Shown: positions 42,772 to 51,160 of the stretch, in pieces
Layout of the letters: each line of letters begins with the position of its first letter
How positions within the stretch are numbered: position 1 is the first letter of the stretch
Assembly (NCBI GenBank): GCA_964531695.1
Contig: CAZHEH010000020.1
Span: 1 to 59,444, forward strand
Source: JAGXKT01 sp964531695
GTDB taxonomy: Bacteria; Planctomycetota; Phycisphaerae; SM23-33
DNA length: 59,444 bases
Reading direction: 5' to 3'
Notes under the pieces: generated by a model
Databases searched by the model: none
The model's input: only the letters and a program-made list of their open reading frames with translations
What the model was told of the DNA's origin: nothing
Translations under genes and position numbers: made by a program

Positions 42772-42800
42772 TTGACTTGCGCGCGTCCCGGCCGTAGACT
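42772..42800 (+). promoter_or_regulatory. Promoter of dnaA
   Basis: TTGACT (42772-42777), a 17-nt spacer and TAGACT (42795-42800) give the best sigma-70 match in the window. The leader to the ATG at 43028 would be about 220 nt. The stretch 42526-42771 before it shows no gene. Confidence 0.75.
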
Positions 42801-43027
42801 CTTGCACGCTGCACAGGACGTGCGGCCGAGGGATGGAAGCGCGTGCCGCTCGCCCGTGGCGGATCGGGCCGAGCGAGGATGAGGCCGGCAAGGACGTTAC
42901 GGCAAGGCGGAACGCGCTCCCGGCAAGTCTGCGTCACGGAAGACGCCGTCCCGTCCTGATTCGGACGGATTCATTCAGGACATGGTTGGCTCATCGTGGT
43001 CGTTATGCGCTGAAAAGGGCCCGGCTC

Positions 43028-44353
43028 ATGGGGAAGGTGGATCACACGTTGTGGCAGAAGATCATCCAGCAGGTGATCGCGTCGGGAGGCAACATCATCC
43101 GTCCGTGGTTCACGCAGATCGAGCCGATCGCGCTGGAGCACGGGCTGCTCGAGATCGCCGTGCCCGGCCCCGGTGAGCTGCAATACTGCCGGGACCACGC
43201 CACGGAGCTGTTCACCCAGGCCGCCCAGGCCGCCACCGGCCGCCTCGTCGGCGTGTGCTTCCTGACTCAGGCAGACGCGGCCAACGGGCAATACGCGTCG
43301 GACGACGTCCTCACGGCCGCACCGGAAACCCAGGACCTCGACCCGGATTGCACCTTCGAATCGTTCGTAATCGGCCCGTGCAATCGCTTGGCGCATGCCG
43401 CCTGTATGGCGGTCAGCGACTCGGCCGGCAAGACCTACAACCCGCTGTTCATCCACGGCAGCGTCGGGCTGGGCAAGACGCACCTGCTTCAGGCCACGGC
43501 CATGAAGGTCCACCAGGGCCGCAACGACCCTCAGATCGTCTTCCTCTCCTGCGAGACGTTCGTGAACCACTTCATCCAGTCGGTCGAGCGAGGCGACCTG
43601 TCGGGCTTTCGCTACCGCTACCGCCACGCCGACGTGCTGATGATCGACGACGTGCAGTTCCTCTCGGATCACGAGCAGACCCAGGAGGAGTTCTTCCACA
43701 CGTTCAACACGCTCTACCAGACACAGAAGCAGATCGTGCTGTCGAGCGACCGCTCGCCGGCGGAGATCTCCGGGCTCGAGGAGCGGCTGGTCAGCCGGTT
43801 CAACTGGGGCCTGGTCGCCCGCATCGGTCGCCCGTGCTACGAGACGCGCGTCGCCATCGTGCACAAGAAGGCCCGCATGCGAGGCATCGACCTGCCCGAC
43901 GAGGTCGCCTGCCTCATTGCCGGGACGATCGACTCGAACACGCGCGAGTTGGAGGGCGCCATCGCCAAGGTCGCCATGCTCGCCCAGGTCGCGGACCGAT
44001 CCATCGATCTCGCCCTGGCCGAGGAAGCCCTCGGCGCCGAGCCGGCCCCCTCCCAGCGGGACGTGACGATCGAGGACATCCTCAAGGTCGTCACCGGCCA
44101 CTACGGCGTCCGCCTGGCGGACCTGCAATCCAAGAAGCGCAGCCGCTCGATCGCCCTGCCGCGCCAAGTGTGCATGTACCTGGCCCGCTCCCTGACCCGC
44201 CACAGCTTGGAGGAGATCGGCGGCTACTTCGGCGGGCGCGACCATACCACCGTGCTCCACGCCAAGCGGACCATCGAGACCGCCTGCCGCAACGATCCGC
44301 AGTTCCAGGCCTCCATCGACCGACTCGCCCACGAGGCCCGCGCCAACGTCTAA
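43028..44353 (+). CDS. dnaA: Chromosomal replication initiator protein DnaA
   Basis: This 441-residue protein has a short N-terminal domain I (LWQKIIQQVIASGGNIIRPW), the AAA+ domain III and the DNA-binding domain IV. In domain III the Walker A GSVGLGKTH spans residues 144-152, the Walker B acidic residues are 207-208 (VLMIDDVQFL), and sensor regions include SRFNWGLVARIGRP. In domain IV GGRDHTTVLHAKRTI (402-416) binds DnaA boxes. The N-terminus is shorter than in E. coli and has little of domain II. The ATG at 43028 is chosen because DnaA similarity starts there, although the frame stays open to 42833. The candidate origin lies directly behind it. Confidence 0.96.
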   Translation: MGKVDHTLWQKIIQQVIASGGNIIRPWFTQIEPIALEHGLLEIAVPGPGELQYCRDHATELFTQAAQAATGRLVGVCFLTQADAANGQYASDDVLTAAPETQDLDPDCTFESFVIGPCNRLAHAACMAVSDSAGKTYNPLFIHGSVGLGKTHLLQATAMKVHQGRNDPQIVFLSCETFVNHFIQSVERGDLSGFRYRYRHADVLMIDDVQFLSDHEQTQEEFFHTFNTLYQTQKQIVLSSDRSPAEISGLEERLVSRFNWGLVARIGRPCYETRVAIVHKKARMRGIDLPDEVACLIAGTIDSNTRELEGAIAKVAMLAQVADRSIDLALAEEALGAEPAPSQRDVTIEDILKVVTGHYGVRLADLQSKKRSRSIALPRQVCMYLARSLTRHSLEEIGGYFGGRDHTTVLHAKRTIETACRNDPQFQASIDRLAHEARANV

Positions 44354-44391
44354 TCCACCCGGAAACGCCCCCTCGCTGTCCAACATCCGGC

Positions 44392-44407
44392 CGTGGATAA
44401 CCTGTCG
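44392..44407 (-). promoter_or_regulatory. DnaA box with extended inverted-repeat arm
   Basis: TTATCCACG read on the minus strand, one mismatch to the TTATCCACA consensus. It is extended by cctgtcg to match the second box. Confidence 0.6.
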
Positions 44408-44520
44408 CGCGATTGTTGCCCGTGCCGCCCGGAGCCAACGCCTGCCGCCAGGCCCCCTGCCCAGGGCCCGAGGGCTGTCGGATCCGTCCCCGCTCCTCAA
44501 CAGACCGGTTCCCGGCCGCC

Positions 44521-44536
44521 CGACAGGTTATCCACA
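44521..44536 (+). promoter_or_regulatory. Perfect DnaA box with extended inverted-repeat arm
   Basis: A perfect TTATCCACA at 44528-44536, preceded by cgacagg, which pairs with the first box. Confidence 0.7.
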
Positions 44537-44692
44537 AGCGCTTCGCGTGCGGTTTCAGCTCGCAAGCGGCTACGGGAATAAGACTTAGGTCGGTACGTCA
44601 CGACACAACTCGCAGAACCCACAGGGTCTAACGATACGGCTATGAAGATTCCTTTGAGTACATAACACAGCCACTCGCTCGGACCGATGGGC

Positions 44693-45334
44693 TCAGGCGT
44701 ACCGGAGCCGGGCCAGCGAGTAGAAGGCCCGTCCCTGTGCAATGTACTTGCGCTCGAAGTTCGTACCCACGATCCGGCCGCCGGTGTCGGTCATCCGGGG
44801 GAAGGGCATCCGGGCGAAGCCGGGCACGTCCGTGAGGATGCGCCGGATCTGCTCGAAGTAGCCGACGTGGTCGGTCACGATCAGCAGCTCGCCGCCGGGG
44901 GCGAGAGTGCGAAGGAGCCGGGGCAGGAAGCGAACCTGAAGAAGCCGCCGGCGATGATGCCGTCGTTTCGGCCAGGGATCGGGGAAGTAGATATGCACGC
45001 GGGCGAGGGAGGCGGCGGGCAATCGGGCGAACACCTCGCCGGCGTCGGCATGGAGCATGCGGACATTGCTCAGGCCGGCACGGCGGACGCGGTCGGCCGT
45101 GTAGTGGCAATAGCTGCCGGCGTATTCGATGCCGAGCAGGTTCACCTCCGGCCGGGCGGCGGCCCGGGCCAGAACGAACGTGCCCTTGCCGCAGCCGACC
45201 TCCACCTCGACCGGCCGTTGGCGGCCGAACAGCGCGGCCGGCGCGATGGGGCCCTCGCCGCCGACATCGACGACGATGCCGCGCGAGTCCCACTTTCCGC
45301 CGCGGTGCAACTGCTTGGCCGAGCCCTGACGCAT
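44693..45334 (-). CDS. trmB: tRNA (guanine-N7-)-methyltransferase
   Basis: This 213-residue SAM enzyme methylates G46 in the variable loop of tRNAs. The SAM-binding loop is VEVEVGCGKGTFVLAR near residue 43, followed by LLGIEYAGSYCHYTA. The diagnostic IYFPDPWPKRRHHRRRLLQ appears near residue 115. Minus-strand TTGCCG (45369-45364), a 17-nt spacer and TAAGCT (45346-45341) end 6 nt before the ATG, so the mRNA is probably leaderless. It is divergent from the hydrolase gene at 45416. Confidence 0.93.
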   Translation of the reverse strand: MRQGSAKQLHRGGKWDSRGIVVDVGGEGPIAPAALFGRQRPVEVEVGCGKGTFVLARAAARPEVNLLGIEYAGSYCHYTADRVRRAGLSNVRMLHADAGEVFARLPAASLARVHIYFPDPWPKRRHHRRRLLQVRFLPRLLRTLAPGGELLIVTDHVGYFEQIRRILTDVPGFARMPFPRMTDTGGRIVGTNFERKYIAQGRAFYSLARLRYA

Positions 45335-45340
45335 GGGTCC

Positions 45341-45369
45341 AGCTTATGGCTCGGGGCCGGGGCCGGCAA
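45341..45369 (-). promoter_or_regulatory. Promoter of trmB, leaderless
   Basis: Minus-strand TTGCCG, a 17-nt spacer and TAAGCT, then 6 nt to the ATG at 45334. Confidence 0.55.
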
Positions 45370-45380
45370 GCGGCCCTTCC

Positions 45381-45409
45381 TTGCGGCGCTGGACGGCCGA
45401 TGGGATACT
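45381..45409 (+). promoter_or_regulatory. Promoter of the alpha/beta hydrolase, leaderless
   Basis: TTGCGG (45381-45386), a 17-nt spacer and GATACT (45404-45409), then gtccgc and the ATG at 45416. Confidence 0.6.
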
Positions 45410-45415
45410 GTCCGC

Positions 45416-46384
45416 ATGCTTCGCGAAGCGGCATCTCGCTTGTTCGGGCGGGCCTCGGCCATCTGCATCGTGGCTTGCTCTACGCTTGTCGGCTTGGTGG
45501 CCGGGTGTGGCGGCCCGGACTACGACGCACTGGCGAAGCAGCTTGTCGTCCCCGCCGACCTGCCGGGGCAGTTCCTGCTGGCCGTGGCCGGTACGGAGGA
45601 GGAGCTGATCGGGCACGGGCGGATCCAGGCGCATCGGCGCGTCGAGGCGGGGGACGGCGTCGAGATCGACGTGTGGGTTCTCAAGAGTCGGCTGATCGAC
45701 GCGGAGGACCCGGACCGCCGGATCACGCGCGGCACGGTCGTGGCGCTGCATCCACTGTTGACGAGCAAGGCGTGGTTCCTCGACTTCGGCGAGGCCCTGG
45801 CCGACCGCGGCTGGGACGTGGTCCTACCGGACCTGCGGGCCCACGGCCGCAGCGGCGGTGAGTACATCACGTGGGGCGCCAAGGAGAAGCACGACGTGCG
45901 GGCCGTCTTGGATGAGCTGCTGGCCGAGGGAGCGGTCTCGGATCGCCTGTTCGTCTGCGGGGCGTCGATGGGCGGCATGGTCGCGGTTCAGTACGCGGCC
46001 GTCGAGCCGCGTTGCCGCGGCGTGTTGGCGGTCGCCCCGCCGCGCGATGCGCGGGAGATCTGCCGCCGCATCCTGCTGCTCGAGAGCGAGGCGGACTTCG
46101 ACGAAGCGCTGCGACGGGCGAGCACGCTGGCCGACTTCGACCCGGACGAGGCGGATACCGTCGCGGCCGCGGCGGAACTGGATTGCCCGCTGATGGTCGT
46201 GCACGGCATCTGGGACTTCATCGTGCCGTTCGACCACAGTGCGGCCGTGCACGACGCGGCGCCGGGCCCGAAGCGGTTCATCCCGCTGATCGGCGCCGGT
46301 CACGCATCCGAGATGGGCCGCGACGAGTGGCTCGCCACGCAGGTCGGCACGCTGAGCGAGATGGCCCGGGCGGCGGGTCGCTGA
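45416..46384 (+). CDS. Alpha/beta-hydrolase lipoprotein
   Basis: This 322-residue protein has a lipoprotein signal (IVACSTLVGLVAGC, lipobox LVAGC) and is thus anchored to a membrane from outside. The hydrolase core includes VVALHPLLTSKAWFLDFGEA, LPDLRAHGRSGGEYITWGAK, the nucleophile elbow in CGASMGGMVA (Ser in GxSxG), an Asp in GIWDFIVPFDHS and a His in GAGHASEMG. The substrate is unknown; it may be an ester or peptide of the envelope. The start ATG is supported by a -10 hexamer exactly 6 nt upstream. It is divergent from trmB. Confidence 0.8.
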   Translation: MLREAASRLFGRASAICIVACSTLVGLVAGCGGPDYDALAKQLVVPADLPGQFLLAVAGTEEELIGHGRIQAHRRVEAGDGVEIDVWVLKSRLIDAEDPDRRITRGTVVALHPLLTSKAWFLDFGEALADRGWDVVLPDLRAHGRSGGEYITWGAKEKHDVRAVLDELLAEGAVSDRLFVCGASMGGMVAVQYAAVEPRCRGVLAVAPPRDAREICRRILLLESEADFDEALRRASTLADFDPDEADTVAAAAELDCPLMVVHGIWDFIVPFDHSAAVHDAAPGPKRFIPLIGAGHASEMGRDEWLATQVGTLSEMARAAGR

Positions 46385-46482
46385 CAACACGCACCCGCGA
46401 GGTTCCCGGCGCGAAGCCGACCCCCGGAACTCGTCGGTCGAGCCCGGGGGCCGGTCGCCGTTCCGGAGTCAGGCCGTCGTCG

Positions 46483-47561
46483 CTACTTGTCCTCGAAGGC
46501 GACGACCTTCTGCATCACCTTCATTTCGCCCATGGCGTCGCTCATGGCCTTGACCGTGCCGCCGGGGACGTCGTCCGAGGTCCAGACCTTCGAGGTCACG
46601 GTCTTGTCGCCCATCTTGACCTTCGTCTCGGTGACCTTGCACTCGACCTCCTTGCCGTCGATCGTCACCGTCTCGGTGCCGAGGTCCTTGACCTCCGTGC
46701 CGGGCGGCGTCCCGGCCGAGTCGTCGCCCGTGACGAAGCGAGGCATGGTCTGCATCTGCGGGGGCATCTCACTGCCGCCGACCTCCATGACCATCTCGAT
46801 CTCGACCTCTTCCTCGCCGACCTCCTTGACGGTCCAGGTCGCCATCGTGCCGCCCATCATCTCGTATTTCACCATGTCGCCGACCGTGGCCTTGCCCCAC
46901 GGCGTCTCGTGTTTGCCGCCGCCGGCCTCGTGCGCGCCGTGCGCCGCTTCGTCCATGGCTTCGTGGGCGTCGTGCCCGGCCTCTTCCATGGCGTCGTGGG
47001 CTTCGTCCATGGCCTCGTGGGCGTCGTGCCCGGCCTCTTCCATGGCGTCGTGGGCCTCGTCCATGGCTTCGTGNNNNNNNNNNNNNNNNNNNNNNNNNNN
47101 NNNNNNNNNNNNNNNNNNNNNNNNNNNNNNNNNNNNNNNNNNNNNNNNNNNNNNNNNNNNNNNNNNNNNNNNNGGGCGTCGTGCCCGGCCTCTTCCATGG
47201 CGTCGTGGGCCTCGTCCATGGCTTCGTGGGCGTCGTGCCCGGCCTCTTCCATGGCGTCGTGGGCCTCGTCCATGGCTTCGTGCCCGTCGTGCGCCGCTTC
47301 GTCCATGGCTTCTCCGGCGTCGTCACTCAGTTCGTCGCCTTGGTCGTGGCCGTTGTCGTCGCCGTGGTCATGGCCGTTGTCGTCGCCGTGGTCATGGCCG
47401 TTGTCGTCGCCGTGGTCATGGCCGTTGTCGTCGGCCGCCTGGCGCTCCGGCTCGCCCCTATCCGCCGTTCCGTATTCGTCCTCGTCGCCGCCGCAGCCGA
47501 CGGCAACCAGCCCCAACGTCAACAACGCGACCATAAACACTGCCAGCGCCTGCTTGCTCAT
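46483..47561 (-). CDS. Lipoprotein with His/Asp-rich repeats, interrupted by a gap
   Basis: The N-terminus (MSKQALAVFMVALLTLGLVA then VGC) is a lipoprotein signal. After it come four NGHDHGDD-type 8-residue repeats, then repeats of an 18-residue unit (HEAMDEAHDAMEEAGHDA). At least two copies are on each side of the 100-N gap at 47074-47173. The C-terminal 150 residues form a beta-rich domain (DMVKYEMMGGTMATWTVKEV, VTIDGKEVECKVTETKVKMG). The visible frames do not align over 100 N, so the gap length is arbitrary. The acidic, His-rich stretches suggest metal binding, unproven. A GGAAAGGAA site precedes the ATG. Confidence 0.75.
46965..47295. repeat. 54-bp coding tandem repeat, partly lost in an N run
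   Basis: The unit reads, on the plus strand, as alternating gcgtcgtgcccggcctcttc and catggcgtcgtgggcctcgt blocks. It is present as about two copies on each side of the gap. Assemblers commonly break here, so the true copy number is unknown. Confidence 0.85.
47074..47173. other. Assembly gap of 100 N inside a repeat
   Basis: A conventional 100-N spacer lying inside the 54-bp repeat array. Its real length is unknown. Confidence 0.99.
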
Positions 47562-47603
47562 GGCTCATTCCTTTCCTGCAAGGGGAAAAATGCTCCGGCC
47601 CTT

Positions 47604-47640
47604 TCGCCCCGCACGGGGCGACACACTCAGGGTAATTGTA
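47604..47640 (-). promoter_or_regulatory. Leader hairpin and -10 box of the repeat lipoprotein
   Basis: Minus strand: TACAAT at 47640-47635. A perfect 7-bp hairpin (TCGCCCC / GGGGCGA, 47604-47621) follows in the leader before the ATG at 47561. It could be a regulatory stem, but no known riboswitch shape was recognised. Confidence 0.4.
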
Positions 47641-47729
47641 CGCGCCCGGCAACGCCAGCTTGACTTTTCCGCCCGTGCGGCCGAGAGTACCCGCGGATGA
47701 AGACCGGCCCGGCCGGGAAAGGAGCCCCC

Positions 47730-48368
47730 ATGAGCAAGCCGGCGATCGCCCGCGTCATCTGCCTGGCCTCCCTGGCCGGGATGACCGGCTGCGGACCCCA
47801 AGAGCACGTCGCCCTCGAGGACGCCGGCTTGCGGCCCACCGCGGAGGTCGAGCCGACCTTCCCCCGGCGTGTCGGCGGCTCGACCGTCATGGTGTTCCCG
47901 ACCGTCGTGCGACACATCGACGGCAGCGAATACAACGCCGCCTCGGCCGCGCGCATCGCGCGGTTCCTCCGCGAGCATGAATCCGCCACGGCCATGATGC
48001 GCGACGACCGCGTCCTCCTCGACCTCGCCGAAGACGGCGGGCAGTGGGACCTGTTCCAGCGGGGGCTGCACCTCGTCGGCGCGCACCTGGCGGCACATCC
48101 CGTGGCAACGGACTACGCGCTGGTCGTGGAGGTGCTCGTCTACGACGTGCGCGGCGGCGGGCAGGCCGTCGGCGGCATCCAGGGCTACCTCCTCGACGCC
48201 CACGGCCGCAACGCCTTCAGCTTCCTGCTCAACTCGCACCACGAGCTGTTCGCCGACGCCCCCCTCCGCGCGCCCGAGGCGAGCCCCGAGGCCCGCCAAC
48301 ACCTCGCCCACGAGGCGACGGACGTCTACCTGGCCGCGCTGAAGCGACAACTCGAAGCCGCGAGGTAG
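47730..48368 (+). CDS. Hypothetical lipoprotein
   Basis: This 212-residue protein carries a lipoprotein signal (IARVICLASLAGMTGC). An AAAGGAG ribosome site supports the ATG at 47730 over the ATG at 47697. The body (MVFPTVVRHIDGSEYNAASA, GLHLVGAHLAAHPVATDYAL, LLDAHGRNAFSFLLNSHHEL) is not assigned to a named family by eye. A possible promoter (TTGACT-17-GAGAGT, 47660-47688) lies upstream; its -10 is poor. It is divergent from the repeat lipoprotein, so the two may be regulated together. Confidence 0.6.
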   Translation: MSKPAIARVICLASLAGMTGCGPQEHVALEDAGLRPTAEVEPTFPRRVGGSTVMVFPTVVRHIDGSEYNAASAARIARFLREHESATAMMRDDRVLLDLAEDGGQWDLFQRGLHLVGAHLAAHPVATDYALVVEVLVYDVRGGGQAVGGIQGYLLDAHGRNAFSFLLNSHHELFADAPLRAPEASPEARQHLAHEATDVYLAALKRQLEAAR

Positions 48369-48442
48369 GCCGCCGCGCCCTTGACCCCAGGCCGGACGCG
48401 GGTGAGAATGCCGCCCGTCAGCCGGGGGGGCGAGGGGTCGGC

Positions 48443-49354
48443 ATGTACCGGCGCGGGTTTTCTCTGGTCGAGCTTCTGATCGTCATCGCGGTCGTTGCGC
48501 TGCTGTTGGCGGTGCTGTTGCCGTCGTTGGGGCGGGCGCGGGATTTGGCCCGGCTGGCGAGCTGCGCCGCGCGGCTGCGAGACATCGGCACGGCCGTGGA
48601 GAGCTACGCGGCCGTTCACGAGCGTCGGCTCCCGCCGTTCGCCTTCTCAAGCATGCTTTCTCCGTCTTTGCCGGTTTCGGGCCATTGGGGCGGTGCGGAC
48701 CAGGTCGCGGACCCGGCCGTGTTCGGCCGGGGGAACGCCGGCATGGACTACGTGAACCTGTGGGCCCTGACGCCGGGGGAGTTCACCGACGCGGGCACGT
48801 TCGTCTGCCCCGGCGCCCCGGCCGAGGTGGCGGGCGGCGAGTCGAGCTACTTCCCGCACACGCGGCGGTTCAGCACCTACTGCCTGCGATACCCGCCGAG
48901 CGAGGGGCTCTTCGCGGCCGCACCGATCACCTGGAGCCGCTACGGGATGGGCATCTACGTGCTCCAGGCGGGCGGGCAGGACTCGCCGGTGATCACCGCC
49001 CCGCCGGCGATTCGCGGGGAGCGCGTGCCCGTCGTGCGTCTGGACCGCGTGTACTCGCTGCTGCCGGAGGTCGGCGGGGAGTACGACCCCGCGGCCGACG
49101 TGCTACTGGCCGACACGTTCTGGCATCGCGGCGTGGACCAGCCCGCGCCGGACCGGGCCGGCGTGGCCGGCTATCGCCGCCGGGCCGACTGGTGCCACGG
49201 CCGGCAGTTCAACGCCCTCCACGGCGACGGCAGCGTCGGAAGCGCCACGGACGACGGGACGATCGCCGAGGCGGTCGCGGGCAGCCCATCCGGCGACTAC
49301 GACGCCCCGGCCGCCGAACGCGTGTGGCGGCTCCTGGATTCCCGCGGCGGGTGA
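48443..49354 (+). CDS. Prepilin-type protein with H-X9-DG motif
   Basis: The 303 residues start with a type IV pilin-like leader and methylation motif (MYRRGFSLVELLIVIAVVAL), cut after Gly5 with Phe6 as the mature N-terminus. The helix (LLLAVLLPSLGRARDLARLA) is followed by a globular domain. The C-terminal sequence has His, nine residues, then Asp-Gly (HGRQFNALHGDGSV), typical of the H-X9-DG family in planctomycetes. Such proteins are very numerous there; they probably belong to a pseudopilus or surface structure. A GAGGGG site precedes the ATG. Confidence 0.88.
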   Translation: MYRRGFSLVELLIVIAVVALLLAVLLPSLGRARDLARLASCAARLRDIGTAVESYAAVHERRLPPFAFSSMLSPSLPVSGHWGGADQVADPAVFGRGNAGMDYVNLWALTPGEFTDAGTFVCPGAPAEVAGGESSYFPHTRRFSTYCLRYPPSEGLFAAAPITWSRYGMGIYVLQAGGQDSPVITAPPAIRGERVPVVRLDRVYSLLPEVGGEYDPAADVLLADTFWHRGVDQPAPDRAGVAGYRRRADWCHGRQFNALHGDGSVGSATDDGTIAEAVAGSPSGDYDAPAAERVWRLLDSRGG

Positions 49355-49379
49355 CGGCGGGCTCCCGAATCGCTACACT
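49351..49379 (+). promoter_or_regulatory. Promoter of surE, leaderless
   Basis: GTGACG (49351-49356), a 17-nt spacer and TACACT (49374-49379), then gtccgg and the ATG at 49386. The -35 overlaps the end of the previous gene. Confidence 0.5.
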
Positions 49380-49385
49380 GTCCGG

Positions 49386-50153
49386 ATGCGGATTCTGCTG
49401 AGCAACGACGACGGCATTCTCGCTCCGGGCATCGCGGCGTTGCGGGAGGCGGTGGCGGATCTCGGCGAGGTGACGGTCGTCGCGCCGGACTCGCCCCAGT
49501 CGGCCGCGGGGCACGGCATCACGGTGCACCGGGCGCTGACGGCCCAGCAGGTCCGCCTCGGGGGCGACGGTCTGACGGGCGTGAGCGTGGACGGCCGGCC
49601 GGCGGATTGCGTGCGGCTGGCGGCCCGCAACCTGATGCCCGAGATGCCGGAGCTGGTCCTAAGCGGCGTCAACGCCGGCGCAAATGTCGGAATCAACGTG
49701 TTTTACAGCGGGACGGTCGCGGCCGCGGCCGAGGGGGCCATGCTCGGCATTCCCGCGGTCGCCTTCTCGGCGCAGGTGGCGGACGGGGCCGTGGACTTCC
49801 CCCGCGCCGCCCGGCTGAGCCGCTGGGTGCTCGACCGCCTGCTCCGCGTGGGCCTGAGCCCCGGCGAGCTGCTGAACGTGAACATCCCGGCCGGGCAGGG
49901 CCCGCCGAAGGGGCTCCGCGTCGTGCGGCAGTCCACCGCGGAGATCGAGGACATCTATACCCTCGACTCGGACGAGGGCGGCCTGCGGCGGTTCTCGCTC
50001 GGGGAGGACTACCGCTTCATCGGGCACGAGAACGACGACGTGACGTGCCTGGCGGAGGGCTACATCACGCTGACCCCGCTGCACGTGGACATGACCAATC
50101 ACGCCCGGCTCCAGCACTTCGCGGCCGGGGAATGGGGCGAGCCGCCGGGGTGA
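49386..50153 (+). CDS. surE: 5'-nucleotidase SurE
   Basis: This 255-residue metal-dependent phosphatase acts on nucleoside 5'- and 3'-monophosphates. The metal site is NDDG at residues 7-10. The family blocks VVAPDSPQSAAGHGITVHRA and LVLSGVNAGANVGINVFYSG follow, with TVAAAAEGAMLGIPAVAFSA after them. The length is normal. It probably helps survival in stationary phase. A -10 box lies 6 nt before the ATG. The unknown gene at 50235 follows by 81 nt on the same strand. Confidence 0.95.
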   Translation: MRILLSNDDGILAPGIAALREAVADLGEVTVVAPDSPQSAAGHGITVHRALTAQQVRLGGDGLTGVSVDGRPADCVRLAARNLMPEMPELVLSGVNAGANVGINVFYSGTVAAAAEGAMLGIPAVAFSAQVADGAVDFPRAARLSRWVLDRLLRVGLSPGELLNVNIPAGQGPPKGLRVVRQSTAEIEDIYTLDSDEGGLRRFSLGEDYRFIGHENDDVTCLAEGYITLTPLHVDMTNHARLQHFAAGEWGEPPG

Positions 50154-50234
50154 CATGCCATGTCGGCCGGGCCGGAACCGGAAATGCCCGCGCCGCGTAC
50201 CTAGGATGGAATACCCGACACAGGAGCGAATGCA

Positions 50235-51020
50235 GTGCTGTTGAGCCAGAGCCGACGCGTGGCGCGCATCTGCGTGCTGACACTCGATCCGGTCCTCGCC
50301 CGCGACGTGCAGGACCGGCTCGGCGATGAACCCCGCCTGCGGGATGCGGAGGTCGTCCTGCCCCCGTCCGCCAAGGGAGCGCCGACCGTACAGGGCCTGA
50401 CGCGTCTCGCCCGCGCGACGACGACCGCGCGCGTGCTGATCCTCGACGTGCGGAGCTGGACGCTGCCGAAGCTCCAGGGCGTGTACAACCGCGTCGTCGG
50501 CTACAACCGGGCGGACCTCAACCGCCGCTGCCACAGCATCCTCATCGGCGACGGGCCCGCGAGCTTCCCGGACACCGACGCCGGCGTCGAGGAGTTCCGG
50601 CGGCTGCTGGCGAAGTTCCGCGTGGACTACAGCCCGGCCGCGTTCTTCTTCGACCCGTGCATCCACTACGGCCGCGAGCAGCGCCGCACGCTCGGGCGCG
50701 CGTCCGCTGCCGGCCTGCCCGACGCCCTGCCCGACGAGGTGGCCGGGCTGTTCCCCGACCGGCCGGTGACGGTCAGCTCGCTGCGGGCCCACCTGCGGGC
50801 CGCGGGCGTGGCGGCCGAGCGCCGCCGCCGCGTGAAGCGAAAACGCTGGGACAAGCTGGCCGATTCCTTCCTCGGCCGCTACGAGCACGCCCGGCCCGAC
50901 CGCGGCATCGACCTCCAGGCGGCCATGAGCAAGCAGGGCTGCGCCGTCGCCGGCGAGACCCTCCGCGTCCACACCTACCCCGCACACTTCGAGGAGTGGG
51001 TCGCCGACCTGCTGGGGTGA
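50235..51020 (+). CDS. Protein of unknown function (possible planctomycete-type family)
   Basis: This 261-residue protein starts with GTG; an AGGAG site lies 8-9 nt upstream. It has no signal peptide. Notable stretches are RVARICVLTLDPVLARDVQD, ATTTARVLILDVRSWTLPKL, the strongly basic RRRRVKRKRW near residue 200 and a C-terminal HTYPAHFEEWVADLLG. The basic stretch could contact nucleic acid. No family can be named from inspection. It lies on the same strand as surE and could share its transcript. Confidence 0.55.
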   Translation: MLLSQSRRVARICVLTLDPVLARDVQDRLGDEPRLRDAEVVLPPSAKGAPTVQGLTRLARATTTARVLILDVRSWTLPKLQGVYNRVVGYNRADLNRRCHSILIGDGPASFPDTDAGVEEFRRLLAKFRVDYSPAAFFFDPCIHYGREQRRTLGRASAAGLPDALPDEVAGLFPDRPVTVSSLRAHLRAAGVAAERRRRVKRKRWDKLADSFLGRYEHARPDRGIDLQAAMSKQGCAVAGETLRVHTYPAHFEEWVADLLG

Positions 51021-51026
51021 CGGGCG

Positions 51027-51160
51027 CTACCGGCGCCGCCTCCGTCGCAGAAGCGCCACACCGCCCAAGGCCAGCAGCGACATCGTCGCCGGCTCGGGGA
51101 TCTGTGCGAGTTCGCCGCCGTTGAGTGCGATGGTCGCGCCGGAGTCGATCTCGGGCAGGT
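51027..51160 (-). pseudogene. C-terminal remnant of a PEP-CTERM protein gene
   Basis: The last codons encode ELAQIPEPATMSLLALGG then VALLRRRRRR: a PEP motif, a hydrophobic segment and a basic tail. This is the exosortase sorting signal. Only about 42 codons remain before the frame runs into the direct repeat at 51161. The main secreted domain is missing, so the cassette behind it probably truncated the gene. Confidence 0.7.

Larger units (their letters stand above)
44354..44692. other. Candidate chromosomal origin (oriC)
   Basis: A 339-bp gene-free spacer follows dnaA, with two DnaA boxes in opposite orientation. TTATCCACG lies on the minus strand at 44400-44392 and a perfect TTATCCACA on the plus strand at 44528-44536. 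Extended, they form an exact 15-nt inverted repeat (gtggataacctgtcg at 44393-44407 and its complement at 44521-44535). A lower-GC stretch (about 44573-44680) lies beyond the second box and could be the unwinding element. This is a prediction only. Confidence 0.6.

Noticed and set aside
46965..47295. CRISPR-like array
   Set aside because: The units are 54-bp coding repeats without unique spacers and read as an 18-residue protein repeat.
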